From Diphasiastrum complanatum (taxonomy: Eukaryota > Streptophyta > Lycopodiopsida > Lycopodiales > Lycopodiaceae), in contig CM055109.1 of assembly GCA_029204225.1 (NCBI GenBank), positions 28,102,861 through 28,166,860 on the forward strand: 64,000 nt of DNA, read 5' to 3'. The stretch's first letter is position 1, and each line of letters starts with the position of its first letter. Below are positions 49,001-60,541 of the stretch, piece after piece. The notes below the pieces were generated by a model. That model saw only the letters and a list, made by a program, of their open reading frames with translations, ran no database searches and was not told the origin of the DNA. Position numbers and translations under genes: made by a program.

Positions 49001-51249
49001 CTAAGCCATACAATAGCCTACAAGATAGACATAATGACATGTCAATGTACTGCACAAAAAGTAACATATCATGCAAGGAAAAGTGGTATATATCATATAA
49101 TTATTTCTCTTGTGATTTGCCATTCTATAGTTCTAATTGAGGCCATATAACTTGCTTGTGTTTACACAATATTGAATCTTTTTTTATTGATTGGTTGAAA
49201 TATGCAAGAGAGATAGTAAGTTTGAGACATTTGTTACCAATTTTGAAATATAGTTTTTATTAAGACAATGGTCACATGACATCATCATGTACTCTATGTC
49301 ATTTCTAGAAAGGCCAAGCCAAGGATCATAAGATTCCAAGCCCAATGATAACGGGACTCCGAATGCTAATGATCACAAAATTCCAATGGCAATGATCACA
49401 AAACTCCAAATGCCAACTCATGTAACAAAGACAAGGCTCTAAAGATCCACTAGTTGCAACAACTAGCTTCATTATGTACAATCTATCACTTTACATCACA
49501 TAAAAAGACCAAGCCAAGGAGTGCAAAGCTCCAATTGTCAACTTTTGCAACAACCATATTTCAAGCATGTACCTATGTGGGGACAATTCCAACTCAACTA
49601 CCACAAAGGACAACAATAGTGCTACTAAAATCTTGTAAGTTTCAGCAATTAACCAAGTACTATTTGAATTTATTGTCATACTCTTTTGAGTGGATTGATT
49701 TCAATTCTACAGTTTTCTTACAGCTCATATATATTGTTGATAATTAAACCTCCTAGAACTTATTGACAACCATTATTTAGCTTGGAAGCAAAGCACAAAT
49801 AGTATCCATTCTAGTTTCTTACACAAGTGAGATCCACATCATCATGCTTACATGACCTCAACAAGATTGCAACATGCTATTGACATTTGGACAATCTCCT
49901 ATTTGCATGATATCAGGTCCCAATGCCATAGCCCCCTTCTCCCCCTCTTCGTTGTGACCTTCTCTATTTATCTCCAATTTTGCACAACCTCCTATTTGCA
50001 CGATATCAGGTCTCGATGCCATTGCCACTTCCCTCCCCCCTCCTTATTCATTGTCACCTTCACTATTGATTTTGAACGCTAACTTCTTTTTAGTTCTTCG
50101 ATGGAAGTGTCAAAATTTGACACCCATCATACACATTAGAGCCCAACTAGACCATGACATGAAGATAATGTAGAGCTCAACATTGAAGGGCAAACAAACT
50201 TCACATACGTCTTTTTTTTCCAAATTCTTTTGCAAGCACACTCATGCTCCAAATGCATACCGACTCTTCTTCTCTAGCTCTAGATGGAAGAAGATTTGCA
50301 GCTTTGGTGCTTTTTTCCCTTTGTTTCCTTATTGAGACAAGCTCCACTCTTGCTTGTCACTTACCTATAATATATCCAAGTAGCCAAATATCCAACCTTT
50401 TTTCCTCCTATTACAGTCATTTCGACAATGGAGCTTTCAATTACTCTTCCCTATTGCTTCCCCTTTGCTTTGGCACATCATCAAAAACAATTTTCAGAAG
50501 CCTATCTCTTGCTCTTTCTTGGTGTAGCTATTTTTTAATTCTGTCACATGATTTTTATTTCAAAACCATTACAGTAGGCTTATTCCACCCCCAAAGATCA
50601 TTCATTCTAGTGTACCAAATATGTTAAGTTGTGCCTTGGTTAAAATAGATGTGTTTGTTGTCATAGGTAACAACATATTGCTGGTTCTCCCCAAGAAATA
50701 AAAAATGACATACTAAGACACTTAGTCCTCAAGGTTCAAAAATGCATTGCATAAAAGGTAATTGGTGCATTAAAACTTGTATAGAAGGCTTCAAAGAAAA
50801 AAGGCAAAGCAACCGATGAGAGCACAACAAGAAACATCATCAAAAAGACCAGTAAAAATGAAGCTCACCATAAGAGCAAAGTGCAAACTCCCAAAACATT
50901 GGGGCATCATGCAAGAGTGGTTTCTATGTGAAGATCATAGTAATAGGGGGAACATAGCTCTTTAGTCTAGCCCCAACTCTCAACAATAACAAGGTTAGCA
51001 AGTAGCCAAGTGAAGGCAATGATGAAACAGTTGAAAGATTTATGTAATTTTCTTGGTGGTTTGATGAAGAAGCCACTAACTATGGTGAGTTATCACATTG
51101 GCTTGATGAATGAGCCACTAGAGATGGTGAGTTATGACATTGGCTCTATATATTGGACCATAATTAGCTCAAAATTAGACTCTACAAGAGGATAAGACCT
51201 CCTTAGAAGGAAAAAAAAAAATCGATTTTTGCTTTACAATTATGAACCT
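46060..51249. other. Gene-free AT-rich region
   Basis: No convincing coding sequence. 47080-47830 is extremely AT-rich with poly(A)/poly(T) runs. Short local duplications: about 49890-49975 and 49985-50070 (CCTATTTGCATGATATCAGG-type blocks) and about 51061-51160 (GAGCCACTA...ATGGTGAGTTATGACATTGG, two copies). Frames at 50244-50627 and 49454-49747 have no domains. Confidence 0.5.
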
Positions 51250-52458
51250 TTATGTTTTAAAGAATTCACTCCAACTATGAGATGTAGAAACCTCATAAAA
51301 GCAAGATGGTACATCAAGTAATGAAAGAGAAGCATGAGAGAATATGTTGGAGTGAATATCACCTGAAACTTGCCTCTCTTTACCATGAACTTTGGGCCAC
51401 AAAGACTCGGCCTTGCCCCTTGAAGATCCCCTTGAAACCATGTGTTGAGAAGACTCCTCCTCAAGCCTTGGCAAATCTCCATTGTACACTTGGAATTTTG
51501 GTAGATTTGAGAATCCTACCATCATCCTCTTGATTGAAATTGGATCCTCCTTACTCCTTATGTGCAAAGAAATATTGGCAAAGAAAATGGATCTAAAGAT
51601 CCCCAAAGTATCAACTATTGCAATCTTCATATCAAGCACTTTTGATAAGAGGTACCTCCAATTAAAGTCTTCAAGCAAGAAGTCACATGAAATAGCATTA
51701 TCTTTGCTTCTACATGATGAAATGAAATCATCCAAATGAACAAGATAAGAGAATTGATGAGAATTAGACCTCCTTGGCAATAACTCTCCATGTGCTTTTG
51801 CCAAAGCACTATCTTCATGAGCTTCACCATCTTGGAACATAGATTGAGGTAGATCACTTGCCTGCTCCTTGAGATGATCCAAGCTCCTCTTGGCCACACT
51901 TCCACAAGGATTAGCATAAATTTTGAAAAGCTTACCACAACTAGTCCCTATTGCTACCTTATCATCATTTTGCTTCTTGAAACAATTAGAAGCAAAATGC
52001 CCCTTCTTACCACAAAGGAAACACTTCTTGTTGGATTTGCAACTTCTTGATGTTTGTGATGACTCTTCATCACTCTCCTCCTTTGACTTGTCCTTCATGA
52101 CATGTTGATGTTGCTCTTTGTCCCTTCCTCTTGGCTTGTCCTTTGTGAAGTATGCTTTCACCTTTCCACCATAGATGGATTCCAATGTGTCCCAAGCCTC
52201 CTTGGATGTGGTACACGAGCCAATATCACACAACAATTCATTTGAAATATTTATCTTTATGATATGTAGAGCCATCCTAGCTCTCTTTTTGTACTTTTGG
52301 ACCTCTTGGAGCTCTTGAGGCTCCTCCTCAAGTCCTAGCACAATCTTCATCACATCTTGGAGCACCAAAATGGACTCCACTCTAGCCTTTCAAGTAGAAT
52401 AGTTGGAGGTAGATACTCTCTCACTAGATTCCAATAAAAAGGAACCCATAGATGCCAT
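51250..52458 (-). pseudogene. Copia gag remnant with internal deletions, antisense
   Basis: Starts at 52458 (ASMGSFLLESSERVSTSNYS), with a TGA at 52390-52392 where the young copia has the Trp of STWKVR. Then a single open frame of 376 codons (52380-51250): gag helices (KKRARMALHIIKINISNELL, SKEAWDTLESIYGGK), zinc knuckle CFLCGKKGHFASNC, a GKLFKIYA block from the protease/integrase junction, then a jump to the linker before RT (KEDPISIKRMMVGFS, SLLDVPSCFYEV). Protease active site, integrase core and RT are absent. Same lineage as the element at 11862. A TGTGAAAAACTC at 52676 may mark its LTR end. Confidence 0.8.
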
Positions 52459-53130
52459 GTAATAGTGAAGACTCCTTCTGATTTAGACAGTAAAATGTTG
52501 CTTCTCTCTCACTATAGGATCCTTCAAAGGTGTACTACCAACTCCTATGCAAGATCTTGCAACAAAATGTAAGATGGATCTCACTAGCTCTACCAATCTC
52601 TCTCAAACTAGATCAACCTCTCATCAATTGATGGAGTATAGGCAAAGTTTGGGTCAAAATATATTTGGCACATGTGAAAAACTCCAAGAATCCACAAATC
52701 ACTCAAATACAAGCCAATCGTATGAAAGAAAGTGGCTATGACCTCAAAATGATGACTAAGTCTCAAATAGATGACATTGGCAAGCCTCTTCTTGAATTTT
52801 TTAGTCAAACTAGCAAGATATGATCAAACCAAATGTGTCCACACAGGTCTAGGTGCCCTACCTAATCCTCTTCAAAAGCTTATAACTTTTGCCAATGAAT
52901 TGAAACAAATTGCTACAAAAACTAGACAAAACTAGCTTTTGGATCTAACTTCAAAGAGATCTATCCAAATGAACTTGGTTGTGCTTCACACATGCCTGAA
53001 CACTGAATTCCGTACAGTACCTTAAATGATTCAATCATTATGATAATGAATCCTTTTGTGAATGACCTTTTTGGGCTTACTCTCCCTTGATTTGACCTTT
53101 TTAGTACTAATGGAACTAGATTTGTCGTTG

Positions 53131-53194
53131 GACTGGTGGTTTGTTGTTCAATGGGATAGATGGACTAGTGGTCTGCTGTTCAATGGGATAGATG
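53131..53194. repeat. Two-unit tandem repeat, 32 bp
   Basis: GACTGGTGGTTTGTTGTTCA...GGGATAGATG occurs twice in direct succession with three substitutions. Confidence 0.9.
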
Positions 53195-53290
53195 GACCTT
53201 GGTTGGACATTGTCCACTATTGATGTTGAAGCTGAATGACAATCGTCAACCTTAGTATTTTCCTTTGTATTGGCTTGTGATCTTGAAGGC

Positions 53291-54069
53291 TGTGAAAAAT
53301 TGTCAAAAATCTATCTTGGTTATTTTATGATTTTATGTTTGTGAGTATATTTCACATGTGTGGAGCATGTTCCCACATGTGTAAAATAGTTAGAAATAGT
53401 TTATAATGTTGACTTTAGGGGTATCATAAAGATTGCTAGTCAAGCATCTTGGTGTCACTAGGTGATAGGGCCAATTTTGGTCAAGTACACATGTTTTGTC
53501 ATGATTACGCCAAAATTCAATTTTGATGTAACTCGAGCTAGTCAGGTTGCTTACACATGTCAAGTTTAGGTTTGATGAGTGATGCACCCTATGTGGTGGC
53601 AAAAGTAAAGGGTCCAATCATAAGAGAGAGATGTGTTGGAAGGGTCCAATCAAAAGTGAGGGATGTTGCATTACACATCCAATAGGATTAGAGAGGCTAT
53701 GGTCCAATAAGCTTGGATTTCCACGAGTTTCTATATGTACTTTCATTCCCTTCAATAATATATGAGAGATCTATGAGTTTTTTGAGTCAATTTGGAGATT
53801 TGCCAATTTCGCTTGTATTGTCTTCTCTCTCTAGATTAGCCCAAAAGTGGTATTTTCTCTCTCTACTCGAGGAGAGAGCTTGTTGGGACTTAGTTTATTT
53901 CATGAAGTCTGTCACATGTGTGAAACACCTTTTGGTAATGAATGAATGCATGTAGAATAGTCTTTTTGCCTTAGATCTTGTCATTGATCTTGAATTTCAA
54001 TATATAGGTGATCTATAGTGCATGAGCCAAGCTTCGGAGATCAATTTCGCACATTAGGACATTCCCACA
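53291..54069 (+). repeat. LTR of a LARD-like element (left)
   Basis: TGTGAAAAATTG...ATTCCCACA, 779 bp, directly followed by the primer site TGGTATCAAAGC (54070-54081). The start resembles the LTR start of the young copia, so a related copia lineage. Contains several GGTCCAATCA/GAGAGAGG blocks also seen in the right LTR. Confidence 0.7.
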
Positions 54070-55157
54070 TGGTATCAAAGCCTACCTAAGCTTTTGATGC
54101 ATCTATCATCCATGGTTTCAAAAATTTCATGAAAATCAAGATCTAGAAAGTGTTGATTGCATCTCCCATGCTATCTCAAGGAAATTTGGAACCAGCACCG
54201 ATATTGTCAACACCTTGTACTCAATTTGTAAAGTTGACAACCGAAGAAAGTATTCAGGTTCATGCATTTTATGAATATCTGGACAGACAACGCAGAGCAA
54301 GCACGTCATATTCGCATTACCAATTGAGAGAAGCTTCAACAATGCCACTAGTAGTTGCACCTATCTACGAGGATCAAAATCAGCATTGGAATCCTTTTTC
54401 AGATGGTGTCAGCTATCCATTTCTCTATGAACAAGATTATCAAGAATGGTATGATGTCTCTTGTAAGAACATGTCTCATGTTCTTAGTGGCTTAGAATTG
54501 ATTCTAAAGCAATTGGAAAGCAAGTGGTTATTTCATCAAATGTATGCTCTTGGATATTGTAAGAGCAAGAATGAATTTCTTACTCAGTGTGTAAAAAAAT
54601 GTCTTTTTTTTCATTTTGTGAGGCAATTTGCAAACTTCTCATGAGATTAAGTGAATCGTCCACAAAGGACACTCATATCCATGAGCAAGTAAGAAGCCTC
54701 AATGAGTTCAAAATTGCTATTGATTATAAGGTTAGATCTATTATGCAAAATGTTCATAGTTTGTCAACTAGTCAAGCTAGTATGCAAAATCTTGATAATC
54801 AACACTTGAGCCTACTTTGTGATCTTGATCTCCATTATCATTGTGAGGCTTTGAGTCCTCGGATTTCCATCATTATGGTACATCTATTTTCAAGGAAGAT
54901 TAGATTTCAAGTCAAAGGTCTTTTTTAAGCATGGAAGGAACCAAAAGGAAGAGTGCCAAGATGGTGGAATATTCATTAAGGAAGATGGCAATGGATCTTT
55001 ATCAAAGAAATACTCTCATGGCTATGTTGAATTGGCTGCTACCACAAGTCCCCTTGGCTGGTTTTCACAATATATCCATGCCAAAGGATCCAATTACGAA
55101 GCTAGAATTAGCATCTTAAGTTTTTTGTTTGAATGTTGTACAAGCTAATTTTTGAGG
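54070..55157 (+). mobile_element. Internal region of LARD-like element with an unrecognised, frameshifted protein
   Basis: After the primer site, an ORF starts at ATG 54168 (LSQGNLEPAPILSTPCTQFV) and runs 158 codons to 54644. A poly(T) slip at about 54602-54610 separates it from the continuation in another frame at 54587-54928 (SFCEAICKLLMRLSESSTKD, EFKIAIDYKVRSIMQNVHSL). The intact protein would be about 250 residues, mostly helical by composition, aromatic-rich in its centre (QEWYDVSCKNMSHVLSGLEL). No zinc knuckle, protease, RT or RNase H is present. The region ends with the PPT-like TTTTTGAGGAG at 55147-55157. I do not recognise the protein; it might be a diverged gag or a captured host fragment. 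Confidence 0.55.
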
Positions 55158-55918
55158 AGTGTGAAAAATAGACAAAATTTAGTATGATTGATTTGTCAAT
55201 CTCTTGGACAATTTTCTATTATTCTCTTGTACATATTTTCAAGTTGAGTTTGAAAAGTCAAGAGGCCTCCAAGTCGAGTTCTAGTGAGATGGTAACATGT
55301 GTCACATGATTGGTATTTTGCTAATATGCAACCAAATCTACATCTCAAAGTCAAATATGGCCCAATCAAATAAAGAGGTGTAGATGCTAAAGCCAATCAC
55401 ATTAGTGGGTGCAAAATGGATCATGTTTAGAGATGCAAATCACTTGGCCAATCATATTGAGAGGTTCTAACTAGTTGGTCCAATCCTGGAGAGAGGTGGG
55501 AATCTAGAGATCCAATTATCATGAGAGGTGAAATTCATGAGGTCCAATCACATTCAAGCATTCCTCATGCTAGATCTCTAGCTACTCTTATATGAAAGTG
55601 CTCTCTTATTGTACATATAAGTTTTTGTGATGCAATCTATGTGATACACATTGTTTTTTCTCATATTCTCTCTCTATTTAAGGGCTCACTCACTTTCTCT
55701 CTCTATCCAAGAGTAGGCTATTTTCTCTCTCTAAAACATGTTGAAATCTTAGTTTTTTCATGTACTTTGATTGCTTTGAGTGCCCATTGAATGTGGATTC
55801 ATTATGTAAAAAATTGTGCTCTTGACTTTTAATCAATCTAGGAAGATTATAGGATGCAATCTATGTGCAAACACAACTACCTTAGAAGATCATTGTGGGT
55901 GTTGGAAATGTATTCACA
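55158..55918 (+). repeat. LTR-like block (right), diverged from the left one
   Basis: Begins TGTGAAAAATAG after a PPT-like tract and ends near ATTCACA at 55918, about 760 bp, similar in length and motif order (GGTCCAATC, GAGAGGT, a promoter-like CTATTTAAGG at about 55675) but clearly diverged from 53291-54069. Either an old pair or two related families. No matching target duplication seen. Confidence 0.45.
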
Positions 55919-55991
55919 CGTGTGAAACCTTCACATTTGTTCCATTTTAAAGAGTGATAATTGCATAGCAAAGAGATTTAAACATGGACGA

Positions 55992-56984
55992 TTGTTTAAG
56001 TTGGATGCTAATGTTGCTATTGAGAGTGTGAACATGGCAAAGGACGAGATCACTCAAGTGGAGACCTTGTCAAAGTGTGATCTTGCTAGGATTGAGGAGG
56101 AGCATCAAAGAGAAGAAGATCTTGAGGATCAACCTCAAAACCCGAGAGCTCCAAGAAAGTCCTCGAGGACAAAGGCCGAGTTATCAAAGTTCTCTTCACT
56201 CCAGTGTGTAGTTTGCAAAGGTGAGAAGCAATGGAGATGCTACTATCTTTGAATTTTTTATAGATAGTGTTAGAAGACTTGAAATGACTTATTTCTTATC
56301 TTCACATTCATGATGTTTAGTACATTATGTGGATATGACAAGACAATGAAGTTGAATGCTTTCTGATCTACATTTGTTGTTGATGAAGCAATTTCATTGG
56401 ATAAGTATTTTTGTGATAGTTTGAAAAATGGTGTCATAAAAGTTAAAATACCATTTAATGTAATGTACTTGAAATTCTTTGAGTCCACATGCTTTGTGCA
56501 TGATCATTTCAATGTAAGGACCAAAGATTATCCTACTTCAATGAAAGGAATAATGGTAGTCTTTTGCTCTTCAAGTAGAGATCATAGAATCTACATTTTT
56601 TTCACCAAAGAAGTTGTCAATGGTGAAAATATGATCTTTCACGAGTGGGAGACTTGCAAACTTGAAGGAGCACTTTTGGATGATCACCTTATTCAACTCA
56701 TTGATGGAGAGGAGCCAAGTCAAGTGCAAGGAGAAGGTGAAGGGCCAAGAACTCCAAGAAGATCTTCCAAGTCCAAGACGGAGACATCAAGGCTCAAGTT
56801 CATTGGCAAAGGAATGAAAGGTGAGGAGAGTGACATCTCTCATGCATTCATCAATTTATTTGATGTTACTTTATGTGTGCAAAGTTTTTTGAAGGCGAGG
56901 GATTGGCATAATCATAGAGAGATTGTCAAGATCATGAAGACAGTACCAAGATCTTGGCATACTCAACTCAAAATCCTCCTTTGA
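55992..56984 (+). pseudogene. Copia linker remnants lacking catalytic domains
   Basis: 55992-56252 starts with GRLFKLDANVAIESVN, the block before the integrase zinc region, then passes to the acidic/basic linker (RIEEEHQREEDLEDQPQNPR, RKSSRTKAEL). After a break, 56397-56984 is open for 195 codons: LKFFESTCFVHDHF, SMKGIMVVFCSSSRDHRIYI, MIFHEWET, RTPRRSSKSKTETSRLKFIG, ISHAFINLFDVTLCV. These align by eye with FGCICYFN, RKGIFVGYS, VIFDES, RRTPRHKVKPSRLTYDGKGK and AFLTSFDVPSC of the young copia. Protease, integrase core and RT are gone. Confidence 0.7.
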
Positions 56985-56999
56985 GTTAGATAGGAATTT

Positions 57000-58762
57000 T
57001 GGTCAAGTTTTCTAAAATTTATGAGCTACCTCCAAAAATCAAGGAAGTTGGCGTTGATCTAATGAGGTACTCCTAGGCCACTACAAATAGTAAGATGGGC
57101 TTCTATTCAGATTGGAAATTCAAGTTGTTGGTTCCAAGGAGTGTCACAAACCTTGAATGCATTGTCGTAGATCTAGAGTCTCCTGCTCACTTGCCCAAAA
57201 ATTACATATGGTATACGTTTTTTGAGCGGTCTATTTCAACCATCAATGTGTGGCACAATGGACTTGTAGCACTTGTCGGAGTCCATTTAGAGGTAGTACA
57301 ATCCTCTAACTACTTGCCGAAGGTAGTGCTTCTTGCACACTTCATATCAAGCCCCCGCCGATCTAGCTGGCCAACTTGGAATTTTGCCTTGCGGACTTCT
57401 GGTGGCCAGTTGGATGCCACGTATAGTCTCGAGGTGTCAATATGAACCTGCTAGAGTGATTTTCAAAGAATTCGAAAGGCCATCAGGCTGATTCAAATAC
57501 CAACATAGTAATAATAACTCATATTTTTTAAAATAGAAGATGCTTTAATAAAATCCAATCCTCCACGTAGTACTTTTGATAGCATGGAAAAAATCTAGCA
57601 GTAAGTGGAGGATGAGTGCGTTTGGACTTGTCTCTAAGAGATGGTACCTGACATAAAATGGATGTGGACACTGACATCGCTCATAAATAAGTACGTTGCT
57701 CAAACATTTTGGCTCGAAGGACTATAATCCCCTCTTTCTACAGAGGCTTGCAAATTGACGTCATGATCTTTTATTTGGATAGTGGAGGCAACAATCACCT
57801 GCCTTCTAATCTTTCCACGGATTCTTTGCTCTATCCTAGGGGTTAGGATGGTTTTCATAGCTTTTGTTTTTAAAAAACCTCCTTGTGGAAAAGGATCTGA
57901 AATTGGACTAGTAGGAACAAGTATTGTGGATTTGTATCTTTCCTAACAAATTGCAAAGAATATGGTCAATTTCTTTCACTAGAATCAATAAAGCTACCAG
58001 TGAAAAATGCGAACGCCATTCGTGTTCCTCTTGTAAAAATGCAGTCTGTCTTATGAGCAACATCCACAGAGCCAGCTTTTAGTTAGTACTACAAAATTTG
58101 TAGACAACCTTAGATTGAGATGTTTATGCTCTCAGCATCTACCTATATTGAAAGGAAAACACATCTAATTGTAAAAATCAGTTAGTTTCCTTGGTCTAAA
58201 TTTTCCAAAGTATAAACTATAAACTAATACATTGCACACAAAAAATCCCCCCCAATTAGCATCATGCCCGAGAGCTTGGGCCTTGCTAATCAGTAGAGAA
58301 AGAGAAAAGTCATTCAGTCTGGTATAATCTTTAGGAAACATTTAAGCATGTTTCTTTGACTGATTAGTTACTGAATCAGCCATCTTCTTCTGCATTCTCA
58401 TCCTCACAAGCATAGGCAGAATTGCCAGCTAAGATGGATTCCAAAAAAGTACTCATGAGTAGCCAAAAAATCTTTGTGAATCTAACTTAGAACATCAAAA
58501 GTATGGACTATTTCACCTACTTGTCAGTGCTTCACTTTGCTACAGAGCACAGAAGTCGTACTCAGTACTCAAACAGAGAAAAATTCAGGACATTTTGCAA
58601 TTTCCTAGCAAGCCACATATTTCAATAATCAAATGGACAGGTCATATTGAGTAATTATGCAGACTAAAATACAGGATGGCATAAGCATCAAGAGTTGGCA
58701 TGTAATTTAGCCACTTTCAACGAAAAAGAGTGCATAACTGAAATCGGCATCTGAAACTCAAA
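57000..58762. other. Unassigned interval
   Basis: A 116-codon frame at 57095-57445 (GFYSDWKFKLLVPRSVTNLE) has no recognisable domain. The rightmost few hundred bases would be the 3' UTR of the minus-strand DUF1990 gene. Confidence 0.4.
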
Positions 58763-58954
58763 TTAAGACGTTTGCTGCTGAATTGCTTTTACCATTGCAT
58801 ATGTAGACTGCCTTGCAAACAGCTCTTGCTTGAATCTGACATACGGATATGCTACCATAGACAGCCATGTAGCCGGTCTTGAAAAAGAAAATATTTCATA
58901 CCAGACAGTATCATCCAGCTGGTTCCATTCGACTGCAAATCTCTCCTCTCCAGC
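58763..58954 (-). CDS. Terminal exon of a DUF1990 (UPF0548) family gene
   Basis: Minus-strand exon of 63 codons plus stop, beginning at 58954 after the acceptor TGCACAG (plus 58955-58961), phase 0. It encodes AGEERFAVEWNQLDDTVWYE, then IFSFSRPATWLSMVAYPYVR and FKQELFARQSTYAMVKAI, the conserved C-terminal block of DUF1990/UPF0548 proteins (G-E-E-x-F, V-W-Y-E-I, F-S-x-P-A, YPYV, FARxS). The family is found in plants, cyanobacteria and actinobacteria and has no firmly known biochemical function. Earlier exons should lie to the right on the minus strand, but none was recognised up to 64000, so the intron is at least 5 kb and filled with repeats, or the gene is broken. Wording such as FAVEW recalls the cyanobacterial-like form; this is inference. 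Confidence 0.72.
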   Translation of the reverse strand, partial: AGEERFAVEWNQLDDTVWYEIFSFSRPATWLSMVAYPYVRFKQELFARQSTYAMVKAIQQQTS

Positions 58955-59189
58955 CTGTGCATGCCTTACAAGGCAAAACAATCAAACTGCTAGATAATAA
59001 AAAATGACTCATATACTTAATAATATAGAAAATTTCGTAATATCAAGTCAGCAGGAGGCCATCATACCACATAAAACAAACTATAAAGTATTGAAACTTT
59101 TACCACTTGCAGTTTTCACTTATTAGATGAAAATTGTGCATCTTTGGCTGATTATCGGTCTTCCTTCAAATTTTCATAGTCGCAATTTT

Positions 59190-59236
59190 CGGAACAAAAT
59201 GCATTCTGGAACGCGTCAGAAATGCATTCTGTTCCG
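59190..59236. repeat. 47-bp imperfect palindrome
   Basis: CGGAACAAAATGCATTCTG and CAGAAATGCATTCTGTTCCG are reverse complements but for one mismatch and one extra base, around a GAACGCGT centre. Lies in the presumed DUF1990 intron, about 235 bases from its last exon. Confidence 0.85.
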
Positions 59237-60037
59237 GAACTTGGCCAAAATAAATTTGTAATTACTTAACAAAGGAAAAAAAAAATAATCAATCACCCTG
59301 AAATTTACTAAGTAAGGGTTAAGAAAGTGAGAAATAGCTTTAAGCTTCATTTTAATTCTCTATCTGGGAGTACTTCAACTCCAGAACTTAAAATGTCATT
59401 ACAATACTCGTTGTACTGGCAAATATGCATGTACAAACTTTTGGGACAGAGCATAAGCCTCCGGCAACCAAATTGTAGGTCAATTTCCAGCCCTATTTGG
59501 GCCTTCTACACCCTCTAGAAATCAAATTCTCTGTTCCTACTTCTTAAACAGCTTCAAAAGATGTTGCTAAACACTCAGCAAGGTCTACAAAGCAATTTAT
59601 AGCCATATGCAATTCCATAAACTTGCAAAAATCATCAATTTTGGCAATTTTCTGGGTTTTTTCATCTACATAGAGCCGAATTCTGTCTCATGGATACACA
59701 TATTGATCACATGCAACTCAAATTAATCCATTACAGCCATCAATTGTTCTAATTTTCCTAGAAAATTCCAGCATGCAATCATTAATTCAGATTAATAATT
59801 CCCTAACAGAAGGTACACTTGCTGGAATTTCAAAACTACATTATCATAAACTGGCTAAAATCGACAATATGGAAAAAGCCAATATCTGATGGATCTTAGC
59901 AACATGCAAGTGAAAATACTAAGAGAGCACGCACTTGGAAGCTTGTTCACCACCAGGAAGAGAAAACGGATTGATCTCCACCAAAAAGTCAACGAAAAAA
60001 CTTCACAAATCCAATCCCTTCGATCTTTGTAAGCCTT

Positions 60038-60049
60038 GCTCTGATACCA
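60038..60049 (-). other. Primer-binding site of antisense chromovirus copy
   Basis: Plus strand GCTCTGATACCA, that is TGGTATCAGAGC on the minus strand, one base from the LTR end. The matching site in unit B, 62292-62303, has one change (GATGCCA). Confidence 0.8.
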
Positions 60050-60050
60050 C

Positions 60051-60541
60051 TATAAGAAGAAGCACCTTCAAGATCCTACTTACAAGACACACACAAAAGA
60101 ATGACAATGGAGCCAAACCACCCAACCATGTAAAAGCTACTGATCAATCTCCAATAGCATCACCGTGGTGCCATAGGATAGGATGCAGGTGTAGAGAGAG
60201 GATCTTGGCAATGAAACCACATAAACTGGAATGAAAGTAGGGCAAGTTTCTCCTAGAGGAAATAGCCCCTGCTTAACCTATGCATGTACCCATGCAAGCA
60301 TGCAGTATTCCCATACATGCAAGTCATTACTATTGATACTCTACACCATGCCAATAGCCGTCCTAACCCCTGCAATAGCTCCACGTCACTAGATGTGTGA
60401 CTAGGTCCTCACAAGGTTATTAATTACATTTCTGGCCTGGTGCGGAATAACAAGGCGTAACCAAAAATCTTGAATACTGGAGTACCAGGTATCCAAGTCT
60501 AGGATTATGTTGAATCCTATATACAGGACGTAGACATGCCA
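60051..60541 (-). mobile_element. Antisense 5' LTR of a chromovirus related to 19147-25632
   Basis: Both ends match the reverse complement of the LTR at 19147-19665: near the primer site (AAGATCCTACTTACAA against TTGTAAGTAGGATCTAAG) and at the outer end (GGAGTACCAGGTATCCAAGT and AATCCTATATACAGGACGTA against the LTR start). About 490 bp, diverged inside. It joins LINE sequence at 60541. In unit B only 62305-62507 of it remains. Confidence 0.75.

Noticed and set aside
50244-50627. 127-codon frame with hydrophobic stretches
   Set aside because: No homologue recognised, isolated in gene-free AT-rich DNA, no splice or promoter support.
59935-60234. 99-codon plus-strand frame in unit A, and its 91-codon partner at 62189-62464
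   Set aside because: Both lie across an antisense primer site and LTR; similarity between them is due to the tandem duplication.
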